A DNA stretch of 64,000 nucleotides. Source: Clostridium_AT radicumherbarum. Lineage in GTDB: Bacteria; Bacillota; Clostridia; Clostridiales; Clostridiaceae. The stretch covers positions 17,594 through 81,593 of the forward strand of contig NZ_JBJHZY010000006.1 of NCBI RefSeq assembly GCF_045310525.1. Reading direction: 5' to 3'. Below the pieces are notes generated by a model. That model worked only from the letters and a program-made list of their open reading frames with translations, was not told the origin of the DNA and searched no databases. Made by a program: the position numbers and the translations under genes. Every line of letters starts with the position of its first letter. The first letter of the stretch is position 1. This document shows, piece by piece, positions 8,105-17,638 of this stretch.

Positions 8105-8563
8105 ATGCTAAATTATAATGAAATGAAAAACTATTTTCATGGTAGATTTTACTGCAATACTAAAGAAGCGATTGTAAGTAAAATAATAAATAGAGCAGAG
8201 GAAATAGTTGGGGAAAAGGATATTAAGTTATTTTATCCCCAAAACATATTTGTAGAAGAAAAAGGTTTTAAATTTTATGTGTTTTATAATAATAGGATAC
8301 TAAAAGTTAGTGAAAATGATAATTTTATATTTACTAACTTTTATAATCTAGGTAATATAGATAAATTTATATTAAAAGAGAACTCTAAGGATGAAAGTGA
8401 AAAGATGCTTGAAATAAAATTTAAGGATAATGAAATTTTAATATTTAATAGTTATGAGGACACAAATGAGTATTATAAAAAAGATTTAGCAAGTATTATA
8501 GAAGAAATTTGCAAAAATATTGTTTCATGCAAGGAATCAAAAATCATAAGTAAAGAGGTATAA
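8105..8563 (+). CDS. Hypothetical protein in defence operon, 152 aa
   Basis: Unrecognised, soluble, Lys/Asn-rich protein with many short strands (KFYVFYNNRILKVSEND). It starts 16 bases after the TIR gene (RBS GGGGTGATTTA) and ends two bases before hsdM, so it is co-translated with them. It has two Cys residues in its C-terminal helix but no catalytic motif. It may be a partner or regulator of the TIR protein, judged only from its position. Confidence 0.55.
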   Translation: MLNYNEMKNYFHGRFYCNTKEAIVSKIINRAEEIVGEKDIKLFYPQNIFVEEKGFKFYVFYNNRILKVSENDNFIFTNFYNLGNIDKFILKENSKDESEKMLEIKFKDNEILIFNSYEDTNEYYKKDLASIIEEICKNIVSCKESKIISKEV

Positions 8564-8565
8564 AT

Positions 8566-10083
8566 ATGGAAAAACTTACGATACAAAAGTTAGAGAAAGC
8601 ATTATGGGATGCTGCTGATATTTTAAGAGGAGAATTAAACGCTGCTCAATACATGGATTACATATTTGGATTATTGTTTTTAAAGAGGATGAATGATCAG
8701 TTCCAAGTTGAACAGAGCAAAAAGAAAGAAGAGTTTGCTTCTATGGGATTACCAGAGGAAGAAGTAAATTTATTAATAGAAGATCCTTCAATATATGAAA
8801 ACTTCTATGTACCAGAAAGAGCAAGATGGTCAACATTAAAAGACTTAACATTAAATATAGGGCCAGGATTAGATAAGGCGTTCAAGTCAATAGAAGATGA
8901 ACCTAAAAATGCAGAATTAATAGGTGTACTTACTACCGCTAACTATAATGATAAGGAAAGAGTACCAGATAAAAAATTATCTCAATTACTAATACTATTT
9001 AGTGAGTTACCATTAGCAAATGAAAATTTAGAGAGTAAAGATGTTCTAGGCAATGCATATGAGTATCTTATTAAGCAATTTGCAGATCAAGGTGGTGCAA
9101 AGGGTGGAGAGTTCTACACTCCTGAGCAGGTAGTTAAAACTTTAGTAGGAATAGTGAAGCCCAAAGAAGGTGAATCAATATATGATCCCACGACAGGCAG
9201 TGGTGGTATGCTCATTCACAGTACGCATTATATTGAAGAACATAGTGGAAATTCTAAAAATGTTTCGCTGAATGGTCAAGAAATAAACCTTTCAACTTGG
9301 GCTATTTGTAAGATGAATATGTTATTTCATGATGCTACAGGAGCAGACATCGAAAAAGGAGATACTATAAGAGATCCCAAACATACAAATGGTGGGATAT
9401 TAAAAACATTTGATGTAGTCCTTGCTAATCCTCCGTTTTCATTAAAAAATTGGGGAGAAGAAGAGGCAAAGAAAGATCCATATGGAAGATTTGTATATGG
9501 AATACCACCTAAATCTTATGGTGACCTAGCATTTATAGAGCATATGATAGCGTCTCTAAATTCTAAGGGAAGAATGGGTACTGTTGTTCCGCATGGAGTT
9601 TTATTTAGAGGTGGAGCAGAAGGAAAGATAAGGCAGGGAATGCTGAAAGATGACATTATAGAAGCGGTAATAGGTTTGCCACAGAATATTTTTTATGGCA
9701 CTAGTATACCAGCAGCCCTACTAATTATAAACAAATATAAAGATATTAATAGAAAAGAAAAAGTGCTATTTATTGATGCTTCCTTTGGATTTGTTAAGGA
9801 TGGAAATAAAAATAAATTAAGGGACGAAGATATTGAAAAGATAATTAAAACCTTTGATAATTTTGAATTAGTGGAAAAATATTCAGAAGTAGTTGAATTA
9901 AAAACAATTGAAGGGAATGATTATAATTTAAATATAAGCAGATATGTAGATACATCAGAGGAAGAAGAAGAAATTGATATAAATTTAGTATTGGATGAAA
10001 TAAGAGAACTGAAATTTAAAATTGTTTATAATGAAGAAAAATTGAATGGATATCTTCAAGAACTTGGATTTGAGGGCATATAA
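8566..10083 (+). CDS. hsdM: Type I restriction-modification DNA methyltransferase (M subunit)
   Basis: This is the N6-adenine methylase subunit of a type I system. The N-terminal helical domain (residues 1-150) is followed by the methylase core with the SAM-binding motif DPTTGSGGM at 207-215 and the catalytic motif NPPF at 288-291. The length of 505 residues is typical. With HsdS it forms a methylase that protects host DNA, and with HsdR it forms the restriction complex. It lies two bases after the upstream gene and thirteen before hsdS. Confidence 0.93.
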   Translation: MEKLTIQKLEKALWDAADILRGELNAAQYMDYIFGLLFLKRMNDQFQVEQSKKKEEFASMGLPEEEVNLLIEDPSIYENFYVPERARWSTLKDLTLNIGPGLDKAFKSIEDEPKNAELIGVLTTANYNDKERVPDKKLSQLLILFSELPLANENLESKDVLGNAYEYLIKQFADQGGAKGGEFYTPEQVVKTLVGIVKPKEGESIYDPTTGSGGMLIHSTHYIEEHSGNSKNVSLNGQEINLSTWAICKMNMLFHDATGADIEKGDTIRDPKHTNGGILKTFDVVLANPPFSLKNWGEEEAKKDPYGRFVYGIPPKSYGDLAFIEHMIASLNSKGRMGTVVPHGVLFRGGAEGKIRQGMLKDDIIEAVIGLPQNIFYGTSIPAALLIINKYKDINRKEKVLFIDASFGFVKDGNKNKLRDEDIEKIIKTFDNFELVEKYSEVVELKTIEGNDYNLNISRYVDTSEEEEEIDINLVLDEIRELKFKIVYNEEKLNGYLQELGFEGI

Positions 10084-10096
10084 GGTGGTGAATTAG

Positions 10097-11362
10097 GTGA
10101 AAGAAGGGTACAAAAAAACAGAATTAGGATGGATACCAAAAGAGTGGGATATAATACCGCTAATAGAGGGAACTACACTTATAAAGGATGGAACTCATAA
10201 TCCCCCTAAAAGAACAGATGTAGGTATTCCATTATTAAGTGCTGAAAACATATTTAATGGGAAAGTAAATTATGGATTAAATGAAAAATCTATAAGTATA
10301 GAGGATTTTAAGCAGATGCATAAGAACTATAAAATAGAGAAAGGTGATGTTCTTATGACGATTGTTGGAACGATTGGAAGGGTTGCGGTAGTTGATAGCG
10401 ATAGAGAGTTTGCTGTCCAAAGAAGTGTTGCAATAATTAAAAGTAATGCTAAATTAAATAATAAGTTTCTTGCAAAGTTCTTAGAGTCGGATATATGTCA
10501 AAATCAGTTAAGTAAACGAAGTAACTCAACAGCCCAAGCAGGTTTATATTTAGGAGAATTGTCAAAGGTTAAAATACCGCTGCCAGATATAAGGGAACAA
10601 GAAAAAATAGCAGAAATTCTATCTATTATTGATTTACAAATATACGATACAGATACACTTATAGAAAAGATTAAAAGATTAAAGAACGGACTAATACAGA
10701 GACTTTTAACTAATGGAATAAAACACACAGAATTTAAGAAAACAGAAATTGGGGATATTCCTGTAGAGTGGGATATTAAAGAAGTTGGGGGAATTACATC
10801 ATTTGTAGGAAGCGGAATCACACCAAAAGGCGGTCAAAAAGTATATTTAGACGATGGGATCGCTTTTATAAGGAGCCAGAATGTGCTTGTTAATAAGTTA
10901 TCTACTGAAGATATTGCTTATATAAGTGAAGAGATTAATGAGAAAATGAAGAGAACAGAAGTTTTTAATGGTGACGTGTTATTAAATATTACTGGAGCAT
11001 CAATAGGGAGATGTGCCTTAGTGCCAAATGGCTTTGGTAGAGGAAATGTTAATCAGCATGTCTGTATTTTAAGATTAAACCAAGGGCATGGAGAATATTT
11101 AGTTCAGGTAATGAATTCAAAGGTTGTAAAAGACCAGATAGATTCTTTCAATGGTGGTTCTAGTAGGGAAGGTTTAAACTTTCAACAAGTTAGACATATA
11201 CAAGTCCCTTATCCACCATTGGAAGAGCAAAAACAGATAGCCAATATTCTATCATCACTAGATAATAACATTGAAGGTTATGAAAATAAAAAGAATAAAC
11301 TAGAAGAAGTTAAAAAAGGAATAATGCAGCAACTCTTAACAGGAAAAGTAAGGGTAGTATAG
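10097..11362 (+). CDS. hsdS: Type I restriction-modification specificity subunit (S)
   Basis: HsdS recognises the bipartite DNA target. Two target-recognition domains are visible: one starting YKKTELGWIPKEWD, the second starting near residue 214 with FKKTEIGDIPVEWD. Each is followed by a conserved helix with IPLPDIREQEKIAEILS or VPYPPLEEQKQIANILSS. The tail GIMQQLLTGKVRV is typical. The length of 421 residues fits a complete subunit. The gene uses a GTG start. The target sequence cannot be predicted from sequence alone. Confidence 0.92.
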   Translation: MKEGYKKTELGWIPKEWDIIPLIEGTTLIKDGTHNPPKRTDVGIPLLSAENIFNGKVNYGLNEKSISIEDFKQMHKNYKIEKGDVLMTIVGTIGRVAVVDSDREFAVQRSVAIIKSNAKLNNKFLAKFLESDICQNQLSKRSNSTAQAGLYLGELSKVKIPLPDIREQEKIAEILSIIDLQIYDTDTLIEKIKRLKNGLIQRLLTNGIKHTEFKKTEIGDIPVEWDIKEVGGITSFVGSGITPKGGQKVYLDDGIAFIRSQNVLVNKLSTEDIAYISEEINEKMKRTEVFNGDVLLNITGASIGRCALVPNGFGRGNVNQHVCILRLNQGHGEYLVQVMNSKVVKDQIDSFNGGSSREGLNFQQVRHIQVPYPPLEEQKQIANILSSLDNNIEGYENKKNKLEEVKKGIMQQLLTGKVRVV

Positions 11363-11377
11363 AGAAGGTGAGAGGTT

Positions 11378-12298
11378 ATGTTTCTATATAAAATAGATGG
11401 CAATAATTTAGAAGAGATAAAAGAAAAGCCATTTTCTAAAGAAGTAGAACTTCATAAATTATGTGAGAGCAATTTAGAGAATATCTTTGGTTTGAAATTT
11501 GTTAGAAGAGAGTTTTCTTTCAATAATTTTAGGTTAGATACTTTAGCATTTGATGAAAGTAGTAAATCCTTTGTAATAATTGAATATAAAAATACTAGCA
11601 ATTTTAGTGTTATAGATCAGGGCTATGCATACCTTTCATTGATGCTTAATAATAAGGCGGATTTTATTCTTGAGTATAATGAGAACTGTAATAGCACCCT
11701 AAAAAGAGACGATGTGGATTGGTCACAATCAAGAGTTATATTTGTTTCTCCAGCATTTAATAACTTTCAAAAGGAATCTATAAATTTTAAGGACTTACCT
11801 TTCGATTTATGGGAAGTAAAAAGATTTGCTAATGATACAATTTACTTTAATCAAATTAAATCATCAAAAAATGCAGAATCTATAAAAACCATATCTACAA
11901 ATAGTAATGAGGTTCAGTCTGTAAATAAAGAAATTACAGTATATACAGAAGAGCAGCACTTAAATAATTCTAGTGAAGAGATTGTAGAGTTATATGAAAA
12001 AATAAAGCAATTTATATTATCACTAGATGATACCATTGAGATAAAGGCCAAGAAGTTAGAATTAGGATTTCTATATAACAAAAGGGTAATGGTGGATATT
12101 CATTTGCAGAAAAAAGCGTTGAAGATATGGTTAAATACTAAATCAGGAACATTAGATGACCCAAGAAATATAGCAAGAGATGTTTCAAGGACTGGACATT
12201 GGGGAAACGGAGACTATGAAATACAAATTAGCAATGATGAAGATATTGAGTATATATTTAGTCTGATAAAGCAGTTATATAAAACGAAAAGTTTATAA
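11378..12298 (+). CDS. PD-(D/E)XK-like protein with C-terminal DUF5655-type domain
   Basis: The N-terminal part has a nuclease-like signature: LHKLCESNLENIFGL, then Asp54 in FRLDTLAFD and Glu69/Lys71 in IIEYKN. The C-terminal 100 residues (AKKLELGFLYNKRVMVDIHL, then ARDVSRTGHWGNGDYEI) match what I recall as DUF5655, commonly fused to such nuclease folds. It sits between hsdS and hsdR in the same orientation, an unusual place for an extra nuclease-like gene. It may add a DNA-processing or sensing function to the defence locus (inference). Confidence 0.7.
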   Translation: MFLYKIDGNNLEEIKEKPFSKEVELHKLCESNLENIFGLKFVRREFSFNNFRLDTLAFDESSKSFVIIEYKNTSNFSVIDQGYAYLSLMLNNKADFILEYNENCNSTLKRDDVDWSQSRVIFVSPAFNNFQKESINFKDLPFDLWEVKRFANDTIYFNQIKSSKNAESIKTISTNSNEVQSVNKEITVYTEEQHLNNSSEEIVELYEKIKQFILSLDDTIEIKAKKLELGFLYNKRVMVDIHLQKKALKIWLNTKSGTLDDPRNIARDVSRTGHWGNGDYEIQISNDEDIEYIFSLIKQLYKTKSL

Positions 12299-12320
12299 TT
12301 TTAAATTGAAGGATTAGAAT

Positions 12321-13175
12321 ATGGGTATAAGGGAAGATATTTTTAACTACATAAATGAAAATAGTAATATGGTATTATGCGATGATTGCTTGACGAAACA
12401 ATTAGGATTATCACAAAGGCAAGTAGCATTTCAAAAGTGTGGAGAACTTGAGGCTAGGCAAATGATTTTCAGAGGTCATAATACTTGCAGTTTATGTGGC
12501 AAAAATAAAAAGAGCAGTTGGCATAAAAGTTCAATAGTTAAAGAAGATAAAGAAAATGACTTAGATATAAATGAAAATAATGTTATTGAAACTGAAAAGG
12601 TTCACTTCAATAAAAGTGGGAATCATGAAATAGAAAATAATATAACAGATTTTATGGCTCTTGTAGGTAATGGAATTGTTGAAATATACAATGAATTTAG
12701 TTTGCAACACGAATTAGGAATATATTTAAGGGAGAGATTAGGCGGCAAATATAAAATTCAGTTTGAAAGAAATGTTTCATATTTTCAGATAACTGGAACT
12801 TTAAAAAAGGAAATGGATATAGTTTTATTCAATGTTGATAAAACAGAAAAATACTGTATAGAATTAAAATACCCTACAAATGGACAAGTGCCAGAGCAAA
12901 TGTTTTTAATGTGCAAAGATATTAGATTTTTAGAGCAATTAAGACAAAATGGATTTACTCAATGCTATTCGGTAAATGTGGTTCAAGATTCTGCTTTTTA
13001 TAGTGGTATTAAAAACGAAGGTATATATTCTAAATTTAGAGATGAAAAAAGATTACACGGAACAATAGAGAAACCTACAGGTAAAAAAGACGAAAGTTTT
13101 AAATTATCATATGAATATGATATTGAATGGAAAGATGTCCAAGATAAACAAAAATATTTTCTTATTATTGTGTAA
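12321..13175 (+). CDS. Zinc-binding PD-(D/E)XK-like accessory protein
   Basis: The N-terminal 65 residues look like a small HTH with a Cys4 site: Cys20 and Cys23 in LCDDC, Cys56 and Cys59 in TCSLCG. After a low-complexity linker the C-terminal domain has Asp166 in EMDIVLFN and Glu181/Lys183 in CIELKYP, the D..ExK pattern of PD-(D/E)XK nucleases. It is the second extra gene between hsdS and hsdR. A link to restriction is likely from its position, but its activity is unknown. Confidence 0.6.
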   Translation: MGIREDIFNYINENSNMVLCDDCLTKQLGLSQRQVAFQKCGELEARQMIFRGHNTCSLCGKNKKSSWHKSSIVKEDKENDLDINENNVIETEKVHFNKSGNHEIENNITDFMALVGNGIVEIYNEFSLQHELGIYLRERLGGKYKIQFERNVSYFQITGTLKKEMDIVLFNVDKTEKYCIELKYPTNGQVPEQMFLMCKDIRFLEQLRQNGFTQCYSVNVVQDSAFYSGIKNEGIYSKFRDEKRLHGTIEKPTGKKDESFKLSYEYDIEWKDVQDKQKYFLIIV

Positions 13176-13195
13176 GTAAAAGGGGAGGTGGAAAA

Positions 13196-16100
13196 GTGAA
13201 TTATCTAGGTAATGAAGAAACGCTAGTAGAAATACCAGCGATAGAATATTTAAAAGATAAACTTGGATATGATTTTCTTGAAGGCGATAAATTAACATCA
13301 GAATGCGGGGAACGTGATACACTTAGTGAAGTTATATTAACTAAAAGAATGAGGTCATCTCTAAAGAAGTTAAATCCTTGGATATCGGATGAAAATGCTG
13401 ATAAGGTTATTAGAAAGTTTAGTAGAGCAGAGTCTTTAGAAGTAGGACTTTTAGAGATTAATGAGAAGATATATGATTATATTGTTCATTTACAATTAAC
13501 TGTGGATCAAGTTATAGATGGAAAAAAAGAAACTCCTACAGTTAGGTTAATTGACTTTGATAATATAGAAAACAATGAGTTTTTAGTAACTAGGCAATTT
13601 GTTGTAAAAGGGCCACAAGAAACAATTAGACCAGATATTGTAGTTTTCGTAAATGGCATGCCTATAGCAGTTTTAGAGTGCAAATCTCCGTTTAAAGAAA
13701 CTAACTCAAACGAAAATGCAGGCAAGTATGATGCCTTTAAGCAACTTAGAAGGTATATGAATGGAAGAGATGCTAACTTTATTGAAGGAGCAGAAAGACT
13801 ATTCTACTCTAACTTTATTACAGCAATTTTGAACAAGTATACTGCTTTTATAGGTACTATAAGTTCAGGTTACAAGCACTATATAGAATGGAAAGATGCT
13901 TATCCTGTTGAAAATAAGGATGTTCTTGAAGTGAAGGATAGCCCACAAAATATACTTTTACAAGGTGTATTCAAAAAGGAAAATCTTCTTGATATCATGC
14001 AAAACTTTATAGTTTATGATGTAGATAAAGAAAATTCTAAGAAGATAAAAAAAGTATGCAGATATCAGCAGTTTAGAGCGGTTCAAAAGTCTATAAAGAG
14101 GTTAGAACACGGAAAAACTCCTTTAAGCAGAGGGGGGGTGGTGTGGCATACTCAAGGTTCTGGAAAGTCACTTACTATGGTGTTCTTAGCAAAAAAGATT
14201 AGAAACCATAAGAAACTTTCGGATGCTACTATAGTAGTGGTAACAGATAGAACAGACTTAGATGAACAAATCTTTCAGACTTTCGCTAATACAATTACAA
14301 ACGGAACTCCTGTTAGAGCAGAAAGTATTAGTGAAATGAAAAGGCTTCTTAGAAATTCTAATGCACGGATAATTACTACAACTATTCAAAAGTTTCAGAG
14401 TGATAAAGAAGAAAGCAGTCTTTATGATCCTAATCAAAAGGAAAAGTTATTTTTTGAGAAGGAATATGAAGTTCTGTCAACTAAGACAAACATTATTGTT
14501 ATGACAGACGAGGCTCATAGAAGCCAGTATAAAGGTACTGCTGCAAATTTAAGAACAGCACTTCCTAATGCTGCTTTTATAGGATTTACAGGAACGCCAA
14601 TAGATAAAGAAGATAAATCTACACCTAGAACTTTTGGTTCTTATATAGATAAGTATTCTATAAAAATGGCAGTAGATGATGGTGCTACTGTAAAAATAGT
14701 GTACGAAGGTAGAAGGCCAGACCTGCATATAAAAGGAGATTCATTACAGGAATTATTTGACCAGGCATTCGAGGATAAATCAGATGAAGAGAAAGAGGCT
14801 ATCAAGCAAAAATATGCTAATAAGAGAACTGTGGTAGAAGCAGAAAGCAGGATAGAAGAAGTAGCAAAGGATATGCTGACCCACTATAAAGAATATATTT
14901 ATCCTAATGGTTTTAAGGCTCAAGTTGTTTGTGTATCTAGAGAGGCTTGTGTGAAGTATTATAATGCTTTAAAGAAACATATGAAGGATATAATGGGAGA
15001 AGAGTTAGAGTGTAAGATTATTTTCTCTGGAAGCAATAATGATGAACCTTCTTTAAGAGAACATCATACATCAAAGGAAGAGCAGAAGGAGATACTAAAA
15101 AGTTTTAAAAAGAAAACATCTGAAAGTAAATTATGCTTTTTAATAGTTAAGGACATGCTATTAACAGGTTTTGATGCACCTATAGAGCAGGTGATGTATT
15201 TAGATAGACCATTAAAGGAGCATACTTTATTACAGGCTATTGCAAGAGTAAATAGAACTAGTGGAGATAATAAGAGGTGTGGTTACGTAGTTGATTATTA
15301 TGGAGTGTTAGATTTTCTAGAGGAAGCATTAGCAATATTTGATAAAGACGAATTAGGTAAGCCAATGGAGTCCATGGGTTCTTTATATGATGAAATGTTA
15401 TCTTATAGAGAAAACATAATGAGATTATTTACTGGTGTAGACCATAACAATATAAATGCCTTAGTTAAAGTAATAGAGCCAGAGGATAAGAGAGCAGAAT
15501 TTGAAGTCGCTTATAAAAGGTTTGCTGGATCAGTGGAAGCATTAATGCCAGGACATATATCTGCAGATATAATAAATGATGTAAAGTGGCTATCTTATAT
15601 AAGGGCGGCTGCAAAGGTAAGATTTAATCCAGAAAAGAAGTTAGATATTGCTGACTGCGGGGAAAAGATTAAGGCGTTAATTTCTGAACACCTAACATCA
15701 GCAGGAGTAATTCAGTGGATTGAGCCTATAACGCTATTTGAGGACGACTTCCAAACCAAGATTGAAAATCAGGCTAGTGACGAAGCAGTGGCTTCTTCTA
15801 TGGAACATGCTATAAAGAATGTTATTAACTTAAAGATGGATGAAAACCCTGTTTTCTATTTAAGTCTGTTTGAGAAACTTCAGCAAATTCTAGAAGAAAC
15901 TAAAAATGATTGGATAGAGAAAAAGGCAAGACTTAAAGATTTTATTAATAAGGAAATGGAAAAAGGTGAACAAGACAAAGCAAATGAACTAGGATTAAGC
16001 AAAAGGGAATTTGCTTTCTTTGAAACTTTAAGAGAAGTTTTAAAACAGCAGGATGAAGTTGCTGCTAATACAATAAAAGAGGACAATGTTGAATACATAG

Positions 16101-16351
16101 GTGATGATGTAGTAGAGTTTTCCAAGGAACTATCTAAGGGCTTGGATAAATTAATAAGAGAGAATTACCTAGTAGATTGGACTAATAATCAAAGTAAATC
16201 TGGTCAGATAGAACAAAAGATTTATATGTTTTTAATATCAAAATCTGCAAAACTTAGAGAAGTATTTGGATCAGAGGCTATAAGTAAAATTAGACAGTTG
16301 AAAGAAAGTATAATAAAGTTGGCTAAGATACATTATGCAAACCTAGATTAA
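13196..16351 (+). CDS. hsdR: Type I restriction endonuclease/translocase (R subunit)
   Basis: HsdR cuts unmodified DNA after ATP-driven translocation. The N-terminal nuclease has Asp147 in RPDIVVFVNG and Glu161/Lys163 in AVLECKSPF. The helicase motor follows, with Walker A HTQGSGKSLTM near 319-328, TDEAHRSQYKG near 437-447 and SF2 motif III at FIGFTGTPI. Late motor motifs include DMLLTGFDAP and QAIARVNRT. The length of 1051 residues is complete for the family. It uses a GTG start after GGGGAGGTGG. It follows hsdM and hsdS with two small genes between. Confidence 0.93.
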   Translation: MNYLGNEETLVEIPAIEYLKDKLGYDFLEGDKLTSECGERDTLSEVILTKRMRSSLKKLNPWISDENADKVIRKFSRAESLEVGLLEINEKIYDYIVHLQLTVDQVIDGKKETPTVRLIDFDNIENNEFLVTRQFVVKGPQETIRPDIVVFVNGMPIAVLECKSPFKETNSNENAGKYDAFKQLRRYMNGRDANFIEGAERLFYSNFITAILNKYTAFIGTISSGYKHYIEWKDAYPVENKDVLEVKDSPQNILLQGVFKKENLLDIMQNFIVYDVDKENSKKIKKVCRYQQFRAVQKSIKRLEHGKTPLSRGGVVWHTQGSGKSLTMVFLAKKIRNHKKLSDATIVVVTDRTDLDEQIFQTFANTITNGTPVRAESISEMKRLLRNSNARIITTTIQKFQSDKEESSLYDPNQKEKLFFEKEYEVLSTKTNIIVMTDEAHRSQYKGTAANLRTALPNAAFIGFTGTPIDKEDKSTPRTFGSYIDKYSIKMAVDDGATVKIVYEGRRPDLHIKGDSLQELFDQAFEDKSDEEKEAIKQKYANKRTVVEAESRIEEVAKDMLTHYKEYIYPNGFKAQVVCVSREACVKYYNALKKHMKDIMGEELECKIIFSGSNNDEPSLREHHTSKEEQKEILKSFKKKTSESKLCFLIVKDMLLTGFDAPIEQVMYLDRPLKEHTLLQAIARVNRTSGDNKRCGYVVDYYGVLDFLEEALAIFDKDELGKPMESMGSLYDEMLSYRENIMRLFTGVDHNNINALVKVIEPEDKRAEFEVAYKRFAGSVEALMPGHISADIINDVKWLSYIRAAAKVRFNPEKKLDIADCGEKIKALISEHLTSAGVIQWIEPITLFEDDFQTKIENQASDEAVASSMEHAIKNVINLKMDENPVFYLSLFEKLQQILEETKNDWIEKKARLKDFINKEMEKGEQDKANELGLSKREFAFFETLREVLKQQDEVAANTIKEDNVEYIGDDVVEFSKELSKGLDKLIRENYLVDWTNNQSKSGQIEQKIYMFLISKSAKLREVFGSEAISKIRQLKESIIKLAKIHYANLD

Positions 16352-16363
16352 AGGTGATACAAT

Positions 16364-17077
16364 ATGAGACTTGGATTTGTATTCGGAACAAGAAATATAG
16401 ATTTTAATTTGGAATATAGTAACCGAAAAACTTTAGCAATAGAAGTGGAACCGTCAGGAGAAGTAAATGTAATAGCACCTATTAGCGTCTCGGAAGAGAA
16501 GATAATTAATAAAGTTAAGAGTAGAGCCTCCTGGATAGTGCAAAAACAGTATGAAGTTAGAAATATAAATGTTAATAAAATTAACAGAGAGGCTATAAGC
16601 GGGGAGTCATATCTTTATTTAGGAAGAAACTATACCTTGCAAATAAATGTACGTACAAGAACTGAGGAAATTACAGTAAGACTGTTTAGAGGAAAGTTTA
16701 TAGTGACGACATATACCGAAGATGAAGAGAAGATAAAATCAGCACTAGAAGAATGGTATAGGAAAAAGGCCCTTATAAAGATAAATGAAAGAATAAATTA
16801 TTACAGCCATTATTTTGATAGGAAGCCAAGTGCCGTTAAGGTTAAGGAACAGAAGAAACGTTGGGCAAGTTGTACTTCCAAAGATGAACTTCTATTTAAT
16901 TGGAGATGTATAATGGCTCCGTCTAATATTATTGATTATATTATCGTTCACGAGATGTGTCATATGTATCATAAAGACCATTCCAAGGAATTTTGGAGTA
17001 TGGTAAATGGCGTATTGCCCGACTATGAAGGCAGAAAACTGTGGCTTAGGGATAATGGGATTAAACTTGACATATAA
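16364..17077 (+). CDS. YgjP-like (DUF45/M48-type) metallopeptidase linked to type I RM
   Basis: The zinc-protease signature VHEMCHMYHKDHSKEFW occurs near residue 195, giving HExxH plus a downstream histidine. Residues around 155 read KRWASCTSKDELLFNWR, another hallmark of the YgjP family. Genes of this family often close type I restriction loci. The role is not established; proteolytic control of HsdR, or clean-up of protein-DNA adducts, has to be considered. It starts 12 bases after hsdR and ends the operon, with a strong terminator about 90 bases downstream. Confidence 0.85.
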   Translation: MRLGFVFGTRNIDFNLEYSNRKTLAIEVEPSGEVNVIAPISVSEEKIINKVKSRASWIVQKQYEVRNINVNKINREAISGESYLYLGRNYTLQINVRTRTEEITVRLFRGKFIVTTYTEDEEKIKSALEEWYRKKALIKINERINYYSHYFDRKPSAVKVKEQKKRWASCTSKDELLFNWRCIMAPSNIIDYIIVHEMCHMYHKDHSKEFWSMVNGVLPDYEGRKLWLRDNGIKLDI

Positions 17078-17638
17078 AGTAAAATTATTAAGCATAAATT
17101 ATATGAATAGATAAAAGTATTTTATTTATAAAAGATTTAATGAATGCTTGTGTAGACTATATAAAAAATAAGGTGGTTTTATGCCACCTTATTTTTTAAT
17201 GAGAATTCCGTATAAAATAAATATTTTTTATTTTTATAGACGTTTTCTTAAAAAGTATCCTGCTATACTTATTGTAATATATAAAACTTGGTATAGTAAT
17301 TAAATTTTAAAATACTTGATTAGCATAGTTATTACACTGTACGAATTATTTCATTATTATTATTGATACATTTAGTTGTAAGATTGCAATAAGCGGTATA
17401 AATAAATTGTTAGTTGTAACATTGCTAGAAGCGAGGATTAATTGTTATGTGTCTAAAATAAAAGAGTAAATAACCCAAAAACATATAATATTGATACTTA
17501 TTCAAAGTTGCATACTTGTAGTATAGTGCAAATATTAGTTGCAGGACAAACAGCCAATTATTTAAAATATAATTAAATAAAAATAAAATCCTGTTTCGCA
17601 ACAGGATTTAAAGAACTATATAAATAATAACTAAAAGT
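17078..17638. other. Intergenic region: strong terminators and a direct repeat pair
   Basis: A strong terminator (AAGGTGG at 17170-17176 with CCACCTT at 17184-17190, flanked by A and T runs) ends the restriction operon. A 23-bp sequence at 17373-17395 (TAGTTGTAA, ATTGC, AGCG) recurs at 17411-17433 with four or five changes, 38 bp apart. A symmetrical hairpin at 17586-17609 (AAATCCTGTT/AACAGGATTT) terminates the minus-strand gene. No gene was seen. Confidence 0.6.
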
